A DNA stretch of 64,000 nt from contig RXIY01000064.1 of assembly GCA_003963405.1 (NCBI GenBank), forward strand, positions 90,993-154,992, written 5' to 3'. Source of the stretch: Hyphomicrobiales bacterium (GTDB lineage Bacteria; Pseudomonadota; Alphaproteobacteria; Rhizobiales; Beijerinckiaceae). The translations under genes were made by a program, and so were the position numbers. Position 1 is the stretch's first letter. The number at the start of each line of letters is the position of its first letter. Below are positions 44,243 to 53,049 of this stretch, piece by piece. The notes beneath the pieces are model-generated. The model had not been told where the DNA came from, ran no database searches, and worked only from the letters and a program-made list of their open reading frames with translations.

Positions 44243-45538
44243 TCAATCCGACGCAATACTCAATTTATCGAACCATATTTCGCCCGAAAGAAGCTCCTCC
44301 GACGGCGAACGCGCGGCGAGCCCCAGCCGCAGTGATTGCACCGGGCAGCCCTTTTCAGGCACAGAGAATGCGAATTCGAACTGCGCCCAATCCTCGGTCA
44401 GCCCCGTTATGTGCCGGCTTTGACCGAGGATTTTGTTGTCGGCGCAAGACACCATCCACATGACGCCGCGCGGTCCGTCAAGATCGCTCTTGTAAGAGCC
44501 TTTGAGTTTGTAACGCCCTGGGGTCAGCATTGTAATCTGAGAAATTCCGGGGAATTCCGCTCTCCCGGAACTGAACCCGACCAGTAGTGCGCGATCGGCG
44601 TCCTTTTCGGATTTAGCCACGAAATCCACCGTGACATTGGCGACCGGAGGAACCTGCCAGTCGAAAGGCGAGCCCGACGGCTTCTTCTCAAAGTCTCCAT
44701 TGAACAGAAATCCAGCATGCTCCAGATCCTCCGGAGGCAGAAACTGAAGCCAGACATAATAGGCGAGCTCGACAAATCTCTTGTTGATCAGGAACCATTG
44801 GTAGGCATTGAGCTCCTTGACGTTGGCGGGCGCCGCGGTCTCTCTGAGATCCATGAGAAGCTTCAATGGCACGGATGCATCCGAGAGGTTGTTGTAAATC
44901 AATCCGAAAAAGACGGGGCGCCAAGGCGGATTTTGCGCCAGAAGCTTCACAACCTCCTGTTCGCCTGCTCCCTTGCTTTCCAGCATCCTGGCGAGCGGCG
45001 GCATGACGTAATCAGGGAGGACGGTCCCCGAGCGCAGTAATACGTCGGCGTAGTAGGCGGAAGACGGAAAATTCTTGTTCTCGAGAGCCCTGGTCATCAG
45101 CCAGAACGCCGCATATCCCTCATGCAGAGAATGCCGGGCTGCCGCAACCATTGCTGAAGCGGCAAGTTTGCGAGATCCCTGCAGTTCGGCAAGCTGACCT
45201 AGCAGCCGGTAATTTTTGCCGCTCAGCGGATCGGCCAGCAACGCTAATTCAGCTTGCTTTCTCAGTTCTTCGATTTTTTTTTGCGGATGTCTCGGCGCTT
45301 GTGGAGCATCCGGTCGCGCGTCGGGATTAATTTGCGCATCGGCGATGGAATATAAGGCCGTCGCCTGCCGGGCGTCGAGCCACAGAGCCCAATCGGGCGC
45401 GACTCGCGCGAAATAAGCCGCGAAACTATGTGTGAAAATGAGCCAGCACAGGATGAGGCCGAAAGCGAAAAAACCAAGGACGAGCGCGGGCGCGCGGCGC
45501 AACCCTTGTTTTTTCAGTCGCCATTCGCGGTCAAACAT
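44243..45538 (-). CDS. membrane-anchored protein of the exopolysaccharide locus, unknown
   Basis: A 431-residue protein with one N-terminal span (about 17-40) and a helical, TPR-like middle (about 85-215, KKIEELRKQAELALLADPLSGKN...). The C-terminal beta-rich domain (about 275-430) has FLFNGDFEKKPSGSPFDWQVPP and ITMLTPGRYKLKGSYKSD, which resembles a carbohydrate-binding jelly roll. The likely location is periplasmic. It leads a leftward group ahead of nothing else on this side; the upstream gene is the J-like protein at 45548. Confidence 0.7.
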   Translation of the reverse strand: MFDREWRLKKQGLRRAPALVLGFFAFGLILCWLIFTHSFAAYFARVAPDWALWLDARQATALYSIADAQINPDARPDAPQAPRHPQKKIEELRKQAELALLADPLSGKNYRLLGQLAELQGSRKLAASAMVAAARHSLHEGYAAFWLMTRALENKNFPSSAYYADVLLRSGTVLPDYVMPPLARMLESKGAGEQEVVKLLAQNPPWRPVFFGLIYNNLSDASVPLKLLMDLRETAAPANVKELNAYQWFLINKRFVELAYYVWLQFLPPEDLEHAGFLFNGDFEKKPSGSPFDWQVPPVANVTVDFVAKSEKDADRALLVGFSSGRAEFPGISQITMLTPGRYKLKGSYKSDLDGPRGVMWMVSCADNKILGQSRHITGLTEDWAQFEFAFSVPEKGCPVQSLRLGLAARSPSEELLSGEIWFDKLSIASD

Positions 45539-45547
45539 GGGAACGCG

Positions 45548-46207
45548 TCAGAATTTCACGTTGAACGCGAAGGCGAGGAGGCGCCCGATAAGGCCCGGGC
45601 GTTTATGCGATCGAGCGGGCGTGTGCCGACGTGATTGCGCGAGCGAGCCTTCGCGAAAAATCGTCTTCTCCGCTTCGGCGCTTCTCCCCCGCTTCACATC
45701 GCGCTCGCGATGATACGCCTCCTCGGCAAGGCGAGCATCCAGAGACTGATCGTACGCCGCGCGTCGCGCCGGCGTTTTGACGTTGTTCCAGGCCTGCGTG
45801 ATCCTGACGAGATAGGCCGGCCCTGCAAAGCCTTCTCTTTCCTCTGAATGAGCCCATTTGCACAGATGGACGAAGTTCTGTCTCAGACGAGGCGTCGGAC
45901 TTTCCCGGGTGGCCCCGAGCGCGCGATAGCTATCGACACCGGGAGCGAGCAATATTTGTTCGATGAAGAAGGAAGCGGCGTCCATGAGGTGTCCAGGGGT
46001 GCGTTGAAGGCCTTGTGACAGCGCCTCAGCGGTTTCGAAATCGACAGCCACCTTGATCAACGTGTCCACGCCATCCGGCAGCGGCGACTGGCGCACGCGA
46101 CGGCCCCGCGGCGGGGCGGAAAGCAACGACAACGCCGCCCTGATTGCTTGAAGCTCGCCCTCACGCGGCGGCGGAGCCGTCATCCGTCGAGTCCTTGCCG
46201 CGTTCAT
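45548..46207 (-). CDS. J-domain-like protein lacking HPD
   Basis: A 219-residue cytoplasmic protein. Residues about 93-160 read like a DnaJ J-domain (SYRALGATRESPTPRLRQNF...YLVRITQAWNNVKTPARRAAYDQ), including the closing A-W/Y-x-x-L/V-x-x-P-x-R-R-x-x-YD pattern. The helix II-III loop carries WAHSEE where HPD should be, so DnaK stimulation is unlikely. The start overlaps the 3' end of the autokinase gene by 47 bases; an internal ATG at 46183 also works. The tail is basic. Function in polymer export is unknown. Confidence 0.65.
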   Translation of the reverse strand: MNAARTRRMTAPPPREGELQAIRAALSLLSAPPRGRRVRQSPLPDGVDTLIKVAVDFETAEALSQGLQRTPGHLMDAASFFIEQILLAPGVDSYRALGATRESPTPRLRQNFVHLCKWAHSEEREGFAGPAYLVRITQAWNNVKTPARRAAYDQSLDARLAEEAYHRERDVKRGRSAEAEKTIFREGSLAQSRRHTPARSHKRPGLIGRLLAFAFNVKF

Positions 46208-48443
46208 GCATCCCGGTTTCGCCCGCGCCTTCTATCTGCTCCGGTTCGGAGCCATAGCCATAGCCGTAACCATATCCGTACCCATAGCCATAGCCGTAAC
46301 CGTACCCATAACCACCTCCGAAGCCCGCCTTTTTGGGATCGTATTTGGTCACAATAATGCCGAGAGGCGTTACCCGCGCGCGCTTCAGCCTCTTGAGGGC
46401 ATTGCGGATCAACCCGACGCGCCCTTGCCCTGCAGCGATGATGAAAACAGTCGCTTTTGCGATATTGCCGAGCACGAGCGCATCAGCCATTCCCATGACC
46501 GGCGGCCCGTCGATAATCACCATGTCGAATACTTCGCCGCTGGACGAAATCAGGGAAGCAAAGCGCGCCCCATTGAGCAATTCAACCGGATTGGGCGGCG
46601 TCGGACCCGCTGACATGATATGCAGGTCGGCGGTTCCTTCGAGTTGCCTGATCGCTTCGCCAAGTTCGCAGTTATGGGTGAGATAGTTGCTCAGCCCGAT
46701 ATTGTTGTCGAGGTGCGCCTTCTGGTGCAGGGACGGCTTGCGCAAATCGGCGTCGATCACGAGCACGCGTAGCCCCAGGGCGCAGAATTTGTTCGCCAGG
46801 CTGAACGCGACGCTCGATTTGCCCTCGCCGGGTCCGGAACTGGTGACGACAAGCGTCTTGGGCACGCCGGCTTCGGTTGAAAACTGAAGCGAGGTGCACG
46901 TGGATCGGAACGCTTCCGAGACGGCGGAGCGAAGATCGAGGCATTCGTCTTCGAACAACTTGCCGCTCGCGGGTTTCGGAATGACGCCATGCAACGTCAG
47001 ACCGCAAACCCTTTCGGCCTCCGCCGGATCGTGGACGACGTCGTCAATATGCTCCAGCGCGAAAGCGCCTCCGACGCCAATCACGAGCCCGAGAGCCAGA
47101 GCGATCAACATCGCTTTTGGCCTGTTCGGCGAGCTCGGGCTGCTCGGAAGCAACGCCCTCTCGACTATGAAGACGTTGTTTGTCCCGATGCCGCTCGCGA
47201 CGTCCACTTCCTTGTAGCGCTGCAAGAGGTTCTCGTACAGAGCGCGGGTGCTGTCCACCTCCCTTTTCAGGAGGTTGTACTGGACGCTTCTTTTTTGAAG
47301 ATCGAGGGTCTCCTGCCGCAGCTTTTCGATCCTCTCCTTCATCTGATTTTCCTGATTGAGCGCGCCCTCATAGGCGGCCTTCAGGGATGATTTTACGGTT
47401 TTGACCTCGACGCCGATCTGATGTTCGACCTCCTTGATCTTGCCGCTCAATTGCATCATTTCGGGATAGTTGGGCCGGAAGGTCTGCGACTTTTCCTGAT
47501 ACTCCGCGACCAGTTGCCCCCGTCGGCCCCGCAGCTCCTGAATGGCCTGGTTGGTGAGCAATTGCGGGAGGTCGATGCCGCCGGAGCTTTCCGCCTGGCG
47601 CCACAATTGTTCGTTCTTCATGCGGTCCGCGATGATCGTGCCAAGCGCAGCGTTCGCGGCGGCAAGATTGCTTTCCGCCACCGACTCCTTGTCCGTGGTG
47701 ACGACGATCTGCTCCTTTTCGGCAAAGGCGATCATCGCCTTCTCCGCTTCTTCGAGACGCAACTTCAGCTGCTTGACCTGATCCTCCAGAAAGGACTTCG
47801 CATAAGCGTTTGCCTGAAACCGCTTATCAAGGTGCGAGGCGACATAGGCGTCGCCATACGCATTCGCGGTCGTTTGCGCGCGGCTCGGATCGCTGTCGGT
47901 GTACAAAATATCCACCAGGCGCGTCCCGGCCACGGGCTTGACGGAAACGCCGCCGAGCACGTCATCAGCCGCAGCCCGGTCTCGGGCTGCGCGCTCTTTT
48001 GCGGAACCTGCCTGGACCCCGGCCTCCTTGCCAAGATGAAGCCGAGACGCAACCCGCTCGGCGAGACTGCGTCCCTTCAGCAGCTCCAGTTCCGTTCCCA
48101 TGTAATCTTCATTGCGCTCGAGGTCTTCCGCGCCATTTTTGAGGATGGTCGAGGCGTTCTTGTCGATCTGCAGCCTGATTGACGCCGTATAGAGCGGCTT
48201 TTGCAAAAACACCCACAAACCGCCAAGCGCAAGACATGAGGCTACTGCAATCCCGATCAGGCGCTTCCGCTTCAGAAGAACGCCGATGATCTCTCGCAGA
48301 TCGATCTTGGAGTCTTCCGACGGCTCGCCAAGGTAACCGCCCGCTTCGGGGTAGGCGTAGCCGCCCGGCCAGTTGGCCGGACTTTGCATCATCGAACCTT
48401 TTCCTTGGGCGTCAATCTGAACAGGCAGCTCTCTGTCGGCCAT
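46161..48443 (-). CDS. Wzc-type polysaccharide co-polymerase / tyrosine autokinase
   Basis: A 760-residue BY-kinase. The N-terminal Wzz domain follows a first span (about 60-80), then a long coiled coil (about 200-400), the GNVR-type segment and a second span (about 440-460). The cytoplasmic kinase domain has Walker A SSGPGEGKSSVAFSLA, A' VLVIDADLRKPSLH and Walker B VIIDGPPVMG. The C-terminus carries ten consecutive Tyr-Gly units, an extreme tyrosine cluster for autophosphorylation. The ATG at 48443 is preferred over the TTG just before it. Probably co-transcribed with the export lipoprotein gene 32 bases upstream. Confidence 0.95.
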   Translation of the reverse strand: MADRELPVQIDAQGKGSMMQSPANWPGGYAYPEAGGYLGEPSEDSKIDLREIIGVLLKRKRLIGIAVASCLALGGLWVFLQKPLYTASIRLQIDKNASTILKNGAEDLERNEDYMGTELELLKGRSLAERVASRLHLGKEAGVQAGSAKERAARDRAAADDVLGGVSVKPVAGTRLVDILYTDSDPSRAQTTANAYGDAYVASHLDKRFQANAYAKSFLEDQVKQLKLRLEEAEKAMIAFAEKEQIVVTTDKESVAESNLAAANAALGTIIADRMKNEQLWRQAESSGGIDLPQLLTNQAIQELRGRRGQLVAEYQEKSQTFRPNYPEMMQLSGKIKEVEHQIGVEVKTVKSSLKAAYEGALNQENQMKERIEKLRQETLDLQKRSVQYNLLKREVDSTRALYENLLQRYKEVDVASGIGTNNVFIVERALLPSSPSSPNRPKAMLIALALGLVIGVGGAFALEHIDDVVHDPAEAERVCGLTLHGVIPKPASGKLFEDECLDLRSAVSEAFRSTCTSLQFSTEAGVPKTLVVTSSGPGEGKSSVAFSLANKFCALGLRVLVIDADLRKPSLHQKAHLDNNIGLSNYLTHNCELGEAIRQLEGTADLHIMSAGPTPPNPVELLNGARFASLISSSGEVFDMVIIDGPPVMGMADALVLGNIAKATVFIIAAGQGRVGLIRNALKRLKRARVTPLGIIVTKYDPKKAGFGGGYGYGYGYGYGYGYGYGYGYGSEPEQIEGAGETGMHERGKDSTDDGSAAA
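46251..46310 (-). repeat. ten hexanucleotide repeats encoding (Tyr-Gly)10
   Basis: Ten consecutive hexamers of form NCCRTA on the + strand encode ten Tyr-Gly dipeptides near the end of the tyrosine autokinase. The third codon positions vary between copies, so the protein sequence is conserved more strictly than the DNA. Confidence 0.95.
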
Positions 48444-48475
48444 CAACTTATCCCTTGGGCGGCGTCCGCCAGCCG

Positions 48476-49246
48476 TTAAATGAATGGAACCGCGTAACCT
48501 GCGATCGGCAAAACTTTGAGGACGAGGTTCAAGCCTGTTTTCGTGGTGGAATCCTCGACGACGATGACGTCGCCGGGAACGACTGGCGGATCCTCGACCG
48601 TCCCGTTGCGAATATCGCCAAGGTCATAGCGTATCATCGTCCTCTGTCCCTCGGCGATTCTGAAGACCACTACACTATCTGAAGACGTAGAGCGCTCCAC
48701 CCCGCCCGCCCTGGCGATCGCCTGTTCGAGCGTATCGCTCCCGCGCATGGGGAAGACGCCCGGATTTTTGACCGCTCCTTCGACCGTCAATCTTTGACTG
48801 TTGTATTCCTTGATTGAAACGGTGACTTGCGGCGAACGCATGTAGCCGGCGTCCAGACGCTTCTGTATGTCCCGTTCCAACGCAGACGGACTTTTGCCGC
48901 TCGCCATCGTCTGCCCAATCAAGGGCAGATTTATGGTGCCGTCATCGGCGACCGGAACGGTCCTGGAAAGATCCGGCGCCTTGAAGACAGTGACCTCGAG
49001 AACGTCCTGCGGACCGATCAGATAGGTGGAGCTGCCAGGCGTTGTTGCGGAAACATATCTGTTTGCGACCTTCGCAGCGGCCGCTTCCGAACTCGACGGC
49101 TGCCGTTCCTGTGAAGAAAAACCACCGTCCCCCTCCGGAACCCCATTGCAGCCGCTGACGCCAATGGCGAAGCCGCTCGCGAATATGAATATTAACAGCA
49201 ATCTAATTGGCTTCAGGAAAAAATCCTCTTGCGCTTGGGAATCCAT
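48476..49246 (-). CDS. Wza-type polysaccharide export lipoprotein
   Basis: An outer-membrane polysaccharide export protein (256 residues from ATG 49246). The signal peptide ends in the lipobox VSGC near residue 32. The Poly_export domain (about 70-155) has YLIGPQDVLEVTVFKAPDLSRTVPVADDGTINLPLIG, and a SLBB-type domain follows (YNSQRLTVEGAVKNPGVFPMRGSDTLEQAIARAGG). It is shorter than Wza of E. coli and lacks a long C-terminal helix, so the outer-membrane pore may need a partner. The upstream frame to 49360 is not used. Confidence 0.92.
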   Translation of the reverse strand: MDSQAQEDFFLKPIRLLLIFIFASGFAIGVSGCNGVPEGDGGFSSQERQPSSSEAAAAKVANRYVSATTPGSSTYLIGPQDVLEVTVFKAPDLSRTVPVADDGTINLPLIGQTMASGKSPSALERDIQKRLDAGYMRSPQVTVSIKEYNSQRLTVEGAVKNPGVFPMRGSDTLEQAIARAGGVERSTSSDSVVVFRIAEGQRTMIRYDLGDIRNGTVEDPPVVPGDVIVVEDSTTKTGLNLVLKVLPIAGYAVPFI

Positions 49247-49592
49247 GGAGCACCTTGTCAAACCGTAAGCTAAGCCATACGGGCCGCAGTTACTTACGGT
49301 TATCGCAGAAGCAAAAAAAAAGAAATCCTCGTCACGACCAGAGGCAATAGGCGCGATCACTTCAGGCGAGATTTTGATGTGGCCAGTCGATCCGAAACAT
49401 TAGTATGCCATTAATCAACTTCTCTCGGGACTGTTGCCGAATCGCAACGATTCAAGGGAAAAATTGATTGAATGGTCACGGCTTTGCTTGCGAGAGCGGC
49501 CGCCCTGGGTTACCGCTGGAGATAGGGTCGGTCATTTGAATACAGCCAAAGCTGGCGGATTATCCTAGGCGATCGCCTGAAGGAGCGTATTG
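49247..49592. other. 346-base divergent intergenic region
   Basis: An AT-richer gap between the leftward export genes and the rightward FecR-like gene. It should carry promoters for both. No specific operator is evident; no ORF is supported. Confidence 0.5.
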
Positions 49593-50084
49593 ATGAAAAC
49601 TCTCAAAGTTCTTATGGTTGCACTTCTTGCAAGCAGCACGGCGCATGCCGCCGCCCTGAGCGACATCAAGGGCGATGTCCTCGTCAACCACGGCGCAGGC
49701 TTCGCAAAGTTTGATAAATCGATCGACCTCGCTCCTGGCGACAAGATCAAGGTTGGCAAAAAGGCTACGGCCAAGCTCGTGTATTCTGACGGATGCAGCG
49801 TCACCATCCCGGGCGGCGCGCTCGCGACCGTCGCGAAGCAGTCGCCCTGTTCGTTCCGGGCGCAGCTGACCGGCCGCGGCGAGAGCCCGGAGGACGTGTG
49901 CCGGGACTCTGTCGATCCGCGTTGCTGCGGCGTTGGGGACAATGTTGCAGCCTGCGGGCTTCTCGTGGGCGGCATCGCCGGCGTCGGCGGCGGCATCGCG
50001 GCCGCCTTGGCGACCCAGCAGCACTCCTATTCCACTTTCATCCCGCCGGCTGGCGTTACGCCGCCGGCTGGCGCCAGCCAGTAA
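49593..50084 (+). CDS. secreted FecR-like domain protein
   Basis: A 163-residue exported protein with signal peptide MMKTLKVLMVALLASSTAHA-type (the start used is ATG 49593, AAGGAG upstream). The domain ALSDIKGDVLVNHGAGFAKFDKSIDLAPGDKIKVGKKATAKLVYSDGCSVTIPGG is FecR/YdeI-like beta structure. Four cysteines (DVCRDSVDPRCCG, AACG) and a Gly/Ala hydrophobic stretch follow. Located beside the polymerase gene, it may be an accessory to polymer export; that is inference. Confidence 0.7.
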   Translation: MKTLKVLMVALLASSTAHAAALSDIKGDVLVNHGAGFAKFDKSIDLAPGDKIKVGKKATAKLVYSDGCSVTIPGGALATVAKQSPCSFRAQLTGRGESPEDVCRDSVDPRCCGVGDNVAACGLLVGGIAGVGGGIAAALATQQHSYSTFIPPAGVTPPAGASQ

Positions 50085-50117
50085 GGCGGAATCGCTGCAA
50101 TAAATGGTCGAACCATT

Positions 50118-51617
50118 TTGCCCCTGTCGTCGCCCGGCAATTTGACTGGACGACGACAGGTGTTTTTTTACCTCACCTTCGCCTGTTTTCTCGCAAGCCT
50201 CGTCCTTGGCGGCCCGACGAAGCACGCCTCCCTTCAGGACGCGCTGCTTCAGCTTTGCGCCGTGCCGCTGCTCCTCCTGGCCGGCTGGCGGCTATGCAAT
50301 TTGCCGACAACACGGGAGATGCGTTGGTCGCTGGCGTTTTGCGCGGCCATACTCGCGCTTCCGCTCATTCAGCTCATACCGCTGCCCCCCCTCATCTGGA
50401 CACAGCTTCCAGGACGGGAGGCGCTGGTCTCCACGTATACGCTGCTTGGCCGCTCCCCCGACTGGGCCGCCATCAGCCTGTCCGGCCAGGAGACTTGGCT
50501 CTCGATGCTCTCTTTGCTTCCGCCGCTGACCCTTTTTCTCGCAGTCTTGACCCTCGACTGGAGGGAATGCCGCCTGTTGAGTCTGCTGCTGGTCGCATTT
50601 GCCGTGCTGAGCGCATTCGTCGCTCTCTTGCAGGCGGCGCAGGGCGTCGATAGTCCGTTTCGCTTCTACAACGTCGATCTGCGCGATCCGTCGCCCGTCG
50701 GATTTTTTGTCAACCGCAATCATCTTGGCGCTCTGCTTTATTGCGGAGCCGCATTCGCGACGGCCTGGCTTCTCGCGTCCTACGACGCCGTTCGGCTGGA
50801 TCAAGACCGGATCGACCACCAGACCATCGTCACCATGGCCGGATCGGCGTTCGCCCTTGTCGCGCTCGTTTCCGTCGAGCTGGTGGTCAGGTCGCGCGCC
50901 GGCGTCCTGCTCCTGTTTCTCGGTTTGGGCGCGCTCCCCATCCTGGCGGCGATACGCCCCTCGCCCCACGCAGAATTCGACGGCGCCGAGTCGGAAAGCC
51001 TCGGGCGACGACGCTGGCTCCCCGTCGCCGCCGCCTTCATCGTGCTCGCCCTAGTCGCATTCTTCTTCGTAGGCTGGTCGTCGATCCAGGGCGTTTTCGA
51101 CCGATTTGGCGCCGATCCGCTTTCCGATGAGCGGCCGGTCTTCGCCAGAGTGACCTTTTTTGCGACCAAGGCTTTCATGCCCGTCGGATCCGGCCTGGGC
51201 TCTTTTGTCTCCGCCTACCAGATGTTCGAAAAGCCGCGAGACATGTTCAGCGGCGTGTATGCGAACCACGCGCATAATGACCTGCTCGAACTGGCGCTGG
51301 AAACAGGCATGGCGGGCCTCATGCTCCTATGCGTATTTATTGTCTGGCTCGTCACGCGCGCGCGCAAGGTCTGGACGGCGATCAACCGGCCCGTTATCGA
51401 CGTCTATTTGCAGGATGCGGCCATGGTCGTCATTTTTCTCTTTCTCGGCCACTCGCTCATGGACTATCCGCTTCGCACGAACGCTCTGCTGTCAGTCTTT
51501 GCCTTTGCGTGCGCGCTCCTGATCAAGGCGCCCGGCGGCGGCGAAGCTCACACGCAAGGCAAGGCGCATCAGGACCGCCGGCGGCGGCGCGATGCATTGG
51601 CGCAAAACGCAGCCTGA
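50118..51617 (+). CDS. O-antigen ligase / Wzy polymerase-like membrane protein
   Basis: A 499-residue protein with about twelve predicted spans. The Wzy_C/O-antigen-ligase signatures are present: FFVNRNHLGALLYCGA (about 195-210) and, in the large periplasmic loop, GVYANHAHNDLLELALETGMAGL (about 377-399). It is the probable polymerase of the locus. The start is a TTG without clear ribosome-binding site; an alternative is internal. The last 30 residues are basic and hydrophilic. Confidence 0.88.
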   Translation: MPLSSPGNLTGRRQVFFYLTFACFLASLVLGGPTKHASLQDALLQLCAVPLLLLAGWRLCNLPTTREMRWSLAFCAAILALPLIQLIPLPPLIWTQLPGREALVSTYTLLGRSPDWAAISLSGQETWLSMLSLLPPLTLFLAVLTLDWRECRLLSLLLVAFAVLSAFVALLQAAQGVDSPFRFYNVDLRDPSPVGFFVNRNHLGALLYCGAAFATAWLLASYDAVRLDQDRIDHQTIVTMAGSAFALVALVSVELVVRSRAGVLLLFLGLGALPILAAIRPSPHAEFDGAESESLGRRRWLPVAAAFIVLALVAFFFVGWSSIQGVFDRFGADPLSDERPVFARVTFFATKAFMPVGSGLGSFVSAYQMFEKPRDMFSGVYANHAHNDLLELALETGMAGLMLLCVFIVWLVTRARKVWTAINRPVIDVYLQDAAMVVIFLFLGHSLMDYPLRTNALLSVFAFACALLIKAPGGGEAHTQGKAHQDRRRRRDALAQNAA

Positions 51618-51792
51618 TACCTCGCTCTCAAACCTGAAGGCTTTTCTGCCACCCACCAGCGGGCGTTTCGGATCACGGGATTGTCGGCCGCGTCCTTTTG
51701 AGACACCATGTCTCCTGTCGACCGCAACCGCGCTCACGTTTTCATGCCGGCGAACGAAAGCGGCTCAATCGACGATGCAAGACTTGCGCTGA

Positions 51793-52977
51793 ATGCCTGA
51801 AGCCGAAACCATCATTTGCGCCCTGTTGCGCGGCGAACGCCCGACCTGGCCGGCGGATGGAAATGACGCATTCACGAGCCTCTTTCTCGAACGGAGCGCG
51901 TATCATGGGGTTCAGGCATTACTTCACCAGCATCTGACCAATGGGACATTCCGCGAGCTGGGCTGGCCCCCATCCATTCTGGACGCATGCAGAGAGGCGG
52001 CTGTCGGCCAGGCGATGTGGGAAATGCGCCATAAGGAAATTCTGGGGAGCCTCCTGGACCGCCTCGCCGAGATCGGCGTACGCCCCATTCTTTTCAAGGG
52101 AACCGCGCTCGCTTACAGCGCCTATCCCGCGCCCTTCATGAGGAGGAGAGGCGACACGGACGCGCTCATCCCGCTTCACGCGAAAGAGCAAAGCTGCGAG
52201 GCGCTCGAATCGCTGGGTTTCCGCCGCACGGCCTGCGCGCGCGGCGATCTCGTCAGCAACGCCATAGAGTATGCGATCGAGGACGCGGGCCTTGGCGCGC
52301 ATGAAATCGACCTCCATTGGCGGATCAGCAATGCCCAGGTGCTTTCCAGACTGTTTTCTTATGATGAACTGGTCCGCGCCGCCTCTCCTCTACCAGCTTT
52401 GAGCCCCCACGCAATTGGACCTGGCGATATGCACGCGCTGGCTATCGCCTGCATGCATCGAGCCGAACACAAGGAATGCCCCTATTTTGTGGATGGGGTT
52501 GAATACTACGACGGCGATCGTCTCATATGGTTTTATGATATGAGCCTGATCTGCAAGAACTGGGAAAGCGCCGATTACGACGCCTTCTTCGATCTCGTCG
52601 AGGAAAAGCGCTTGCTCAACAATTGCCTCGAGGCGCTCGAAAAGGCGAGGGCGTATTTCGGAAGCGGGCCGTCACGCGCGATCGTGGAGCGGCGGCGGAA
52701 AACGGGCGCAAATGATGTTATCTCGACTTATCTCGCCGCTTCGCCGCTGGATCAGTATTCTGCAAATTTCGCGGCGATCCCGGGCGCAGGGGACAAGCTA
52801 CGTTTTCTGATACAAATTCTTTTTCCTCCCGTCGAATATATGCGCGAAATGTATGCCCACGTCGAACCGAACTGGCTGGCGTGGCTTTATGTGCATCGCA
52901 TCGTGAACACGGTCGCGAAGCGATTGAAGAGAACGTTTCCCGCGCTTTTTCAATTCGGGGACGCGGATCGGAGCTGA
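51793..52977 (+). CDS. nucleotidyltransferase-fold family protein (NTP_transf_5)
   Basis: A 394-residue protein with the NTP_transf_5 arrangement: IRPILFKGTALAYSAYP-like segment (VRPILFKGTALAYS, about 98-111) followed by MRRRGDTDALIP with the GDTD acidic pair at 120-123, and HEIDLHWRIS near 172. Members often sit next to exopolysaccharide genes and next to lasso-peptide clusters with an HPr-kinase-like gene, both true here. The reaction is unknown. It converges on the ABC exporter gene of the RiPP cluster, with 72 bases between stops. Confidence 0.82.
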   Translation: MPEAETIICALLRGERPTWPADGNDAFTSLFLERSAYHGVQALLHQHLTNGTFRELGWPPSILDACREAAVGQAMWEMRHKEILGSLLDRLAEIGVRPILFKGTALAYSAYPAPFMRRRGDTDALIPLHAKEQSCEALESLGFRRTACARGDLVSNAIEYAIEDAGLGAHEIDLHWRISNAQVLSRLFSYDELVRAASPLPALSPHAIGPGDMHALAIACMHRAEHKECPYFVDGVEYYDGDRLIWFYDMSLICKNWESADYDAFFDLVEEKRLLNNCLEALEKARAYFGSGPSRAIVERRRKTGANDVISTYLAASPLDQYSANFAAIPGAGDKLRFLIQILFPPVEYMREMYAHVEPNWLAWLYVHRIVNTVAKRLKRTFPALFQFGDADRS

Positions 52978-53049
52978 AAAATAATGCTCCCGATCTAAAG
53001 CCGCAGATCAGGCGGGGGAACAGTCGTAGCCGCGCCCGTCCTCCCTGCG

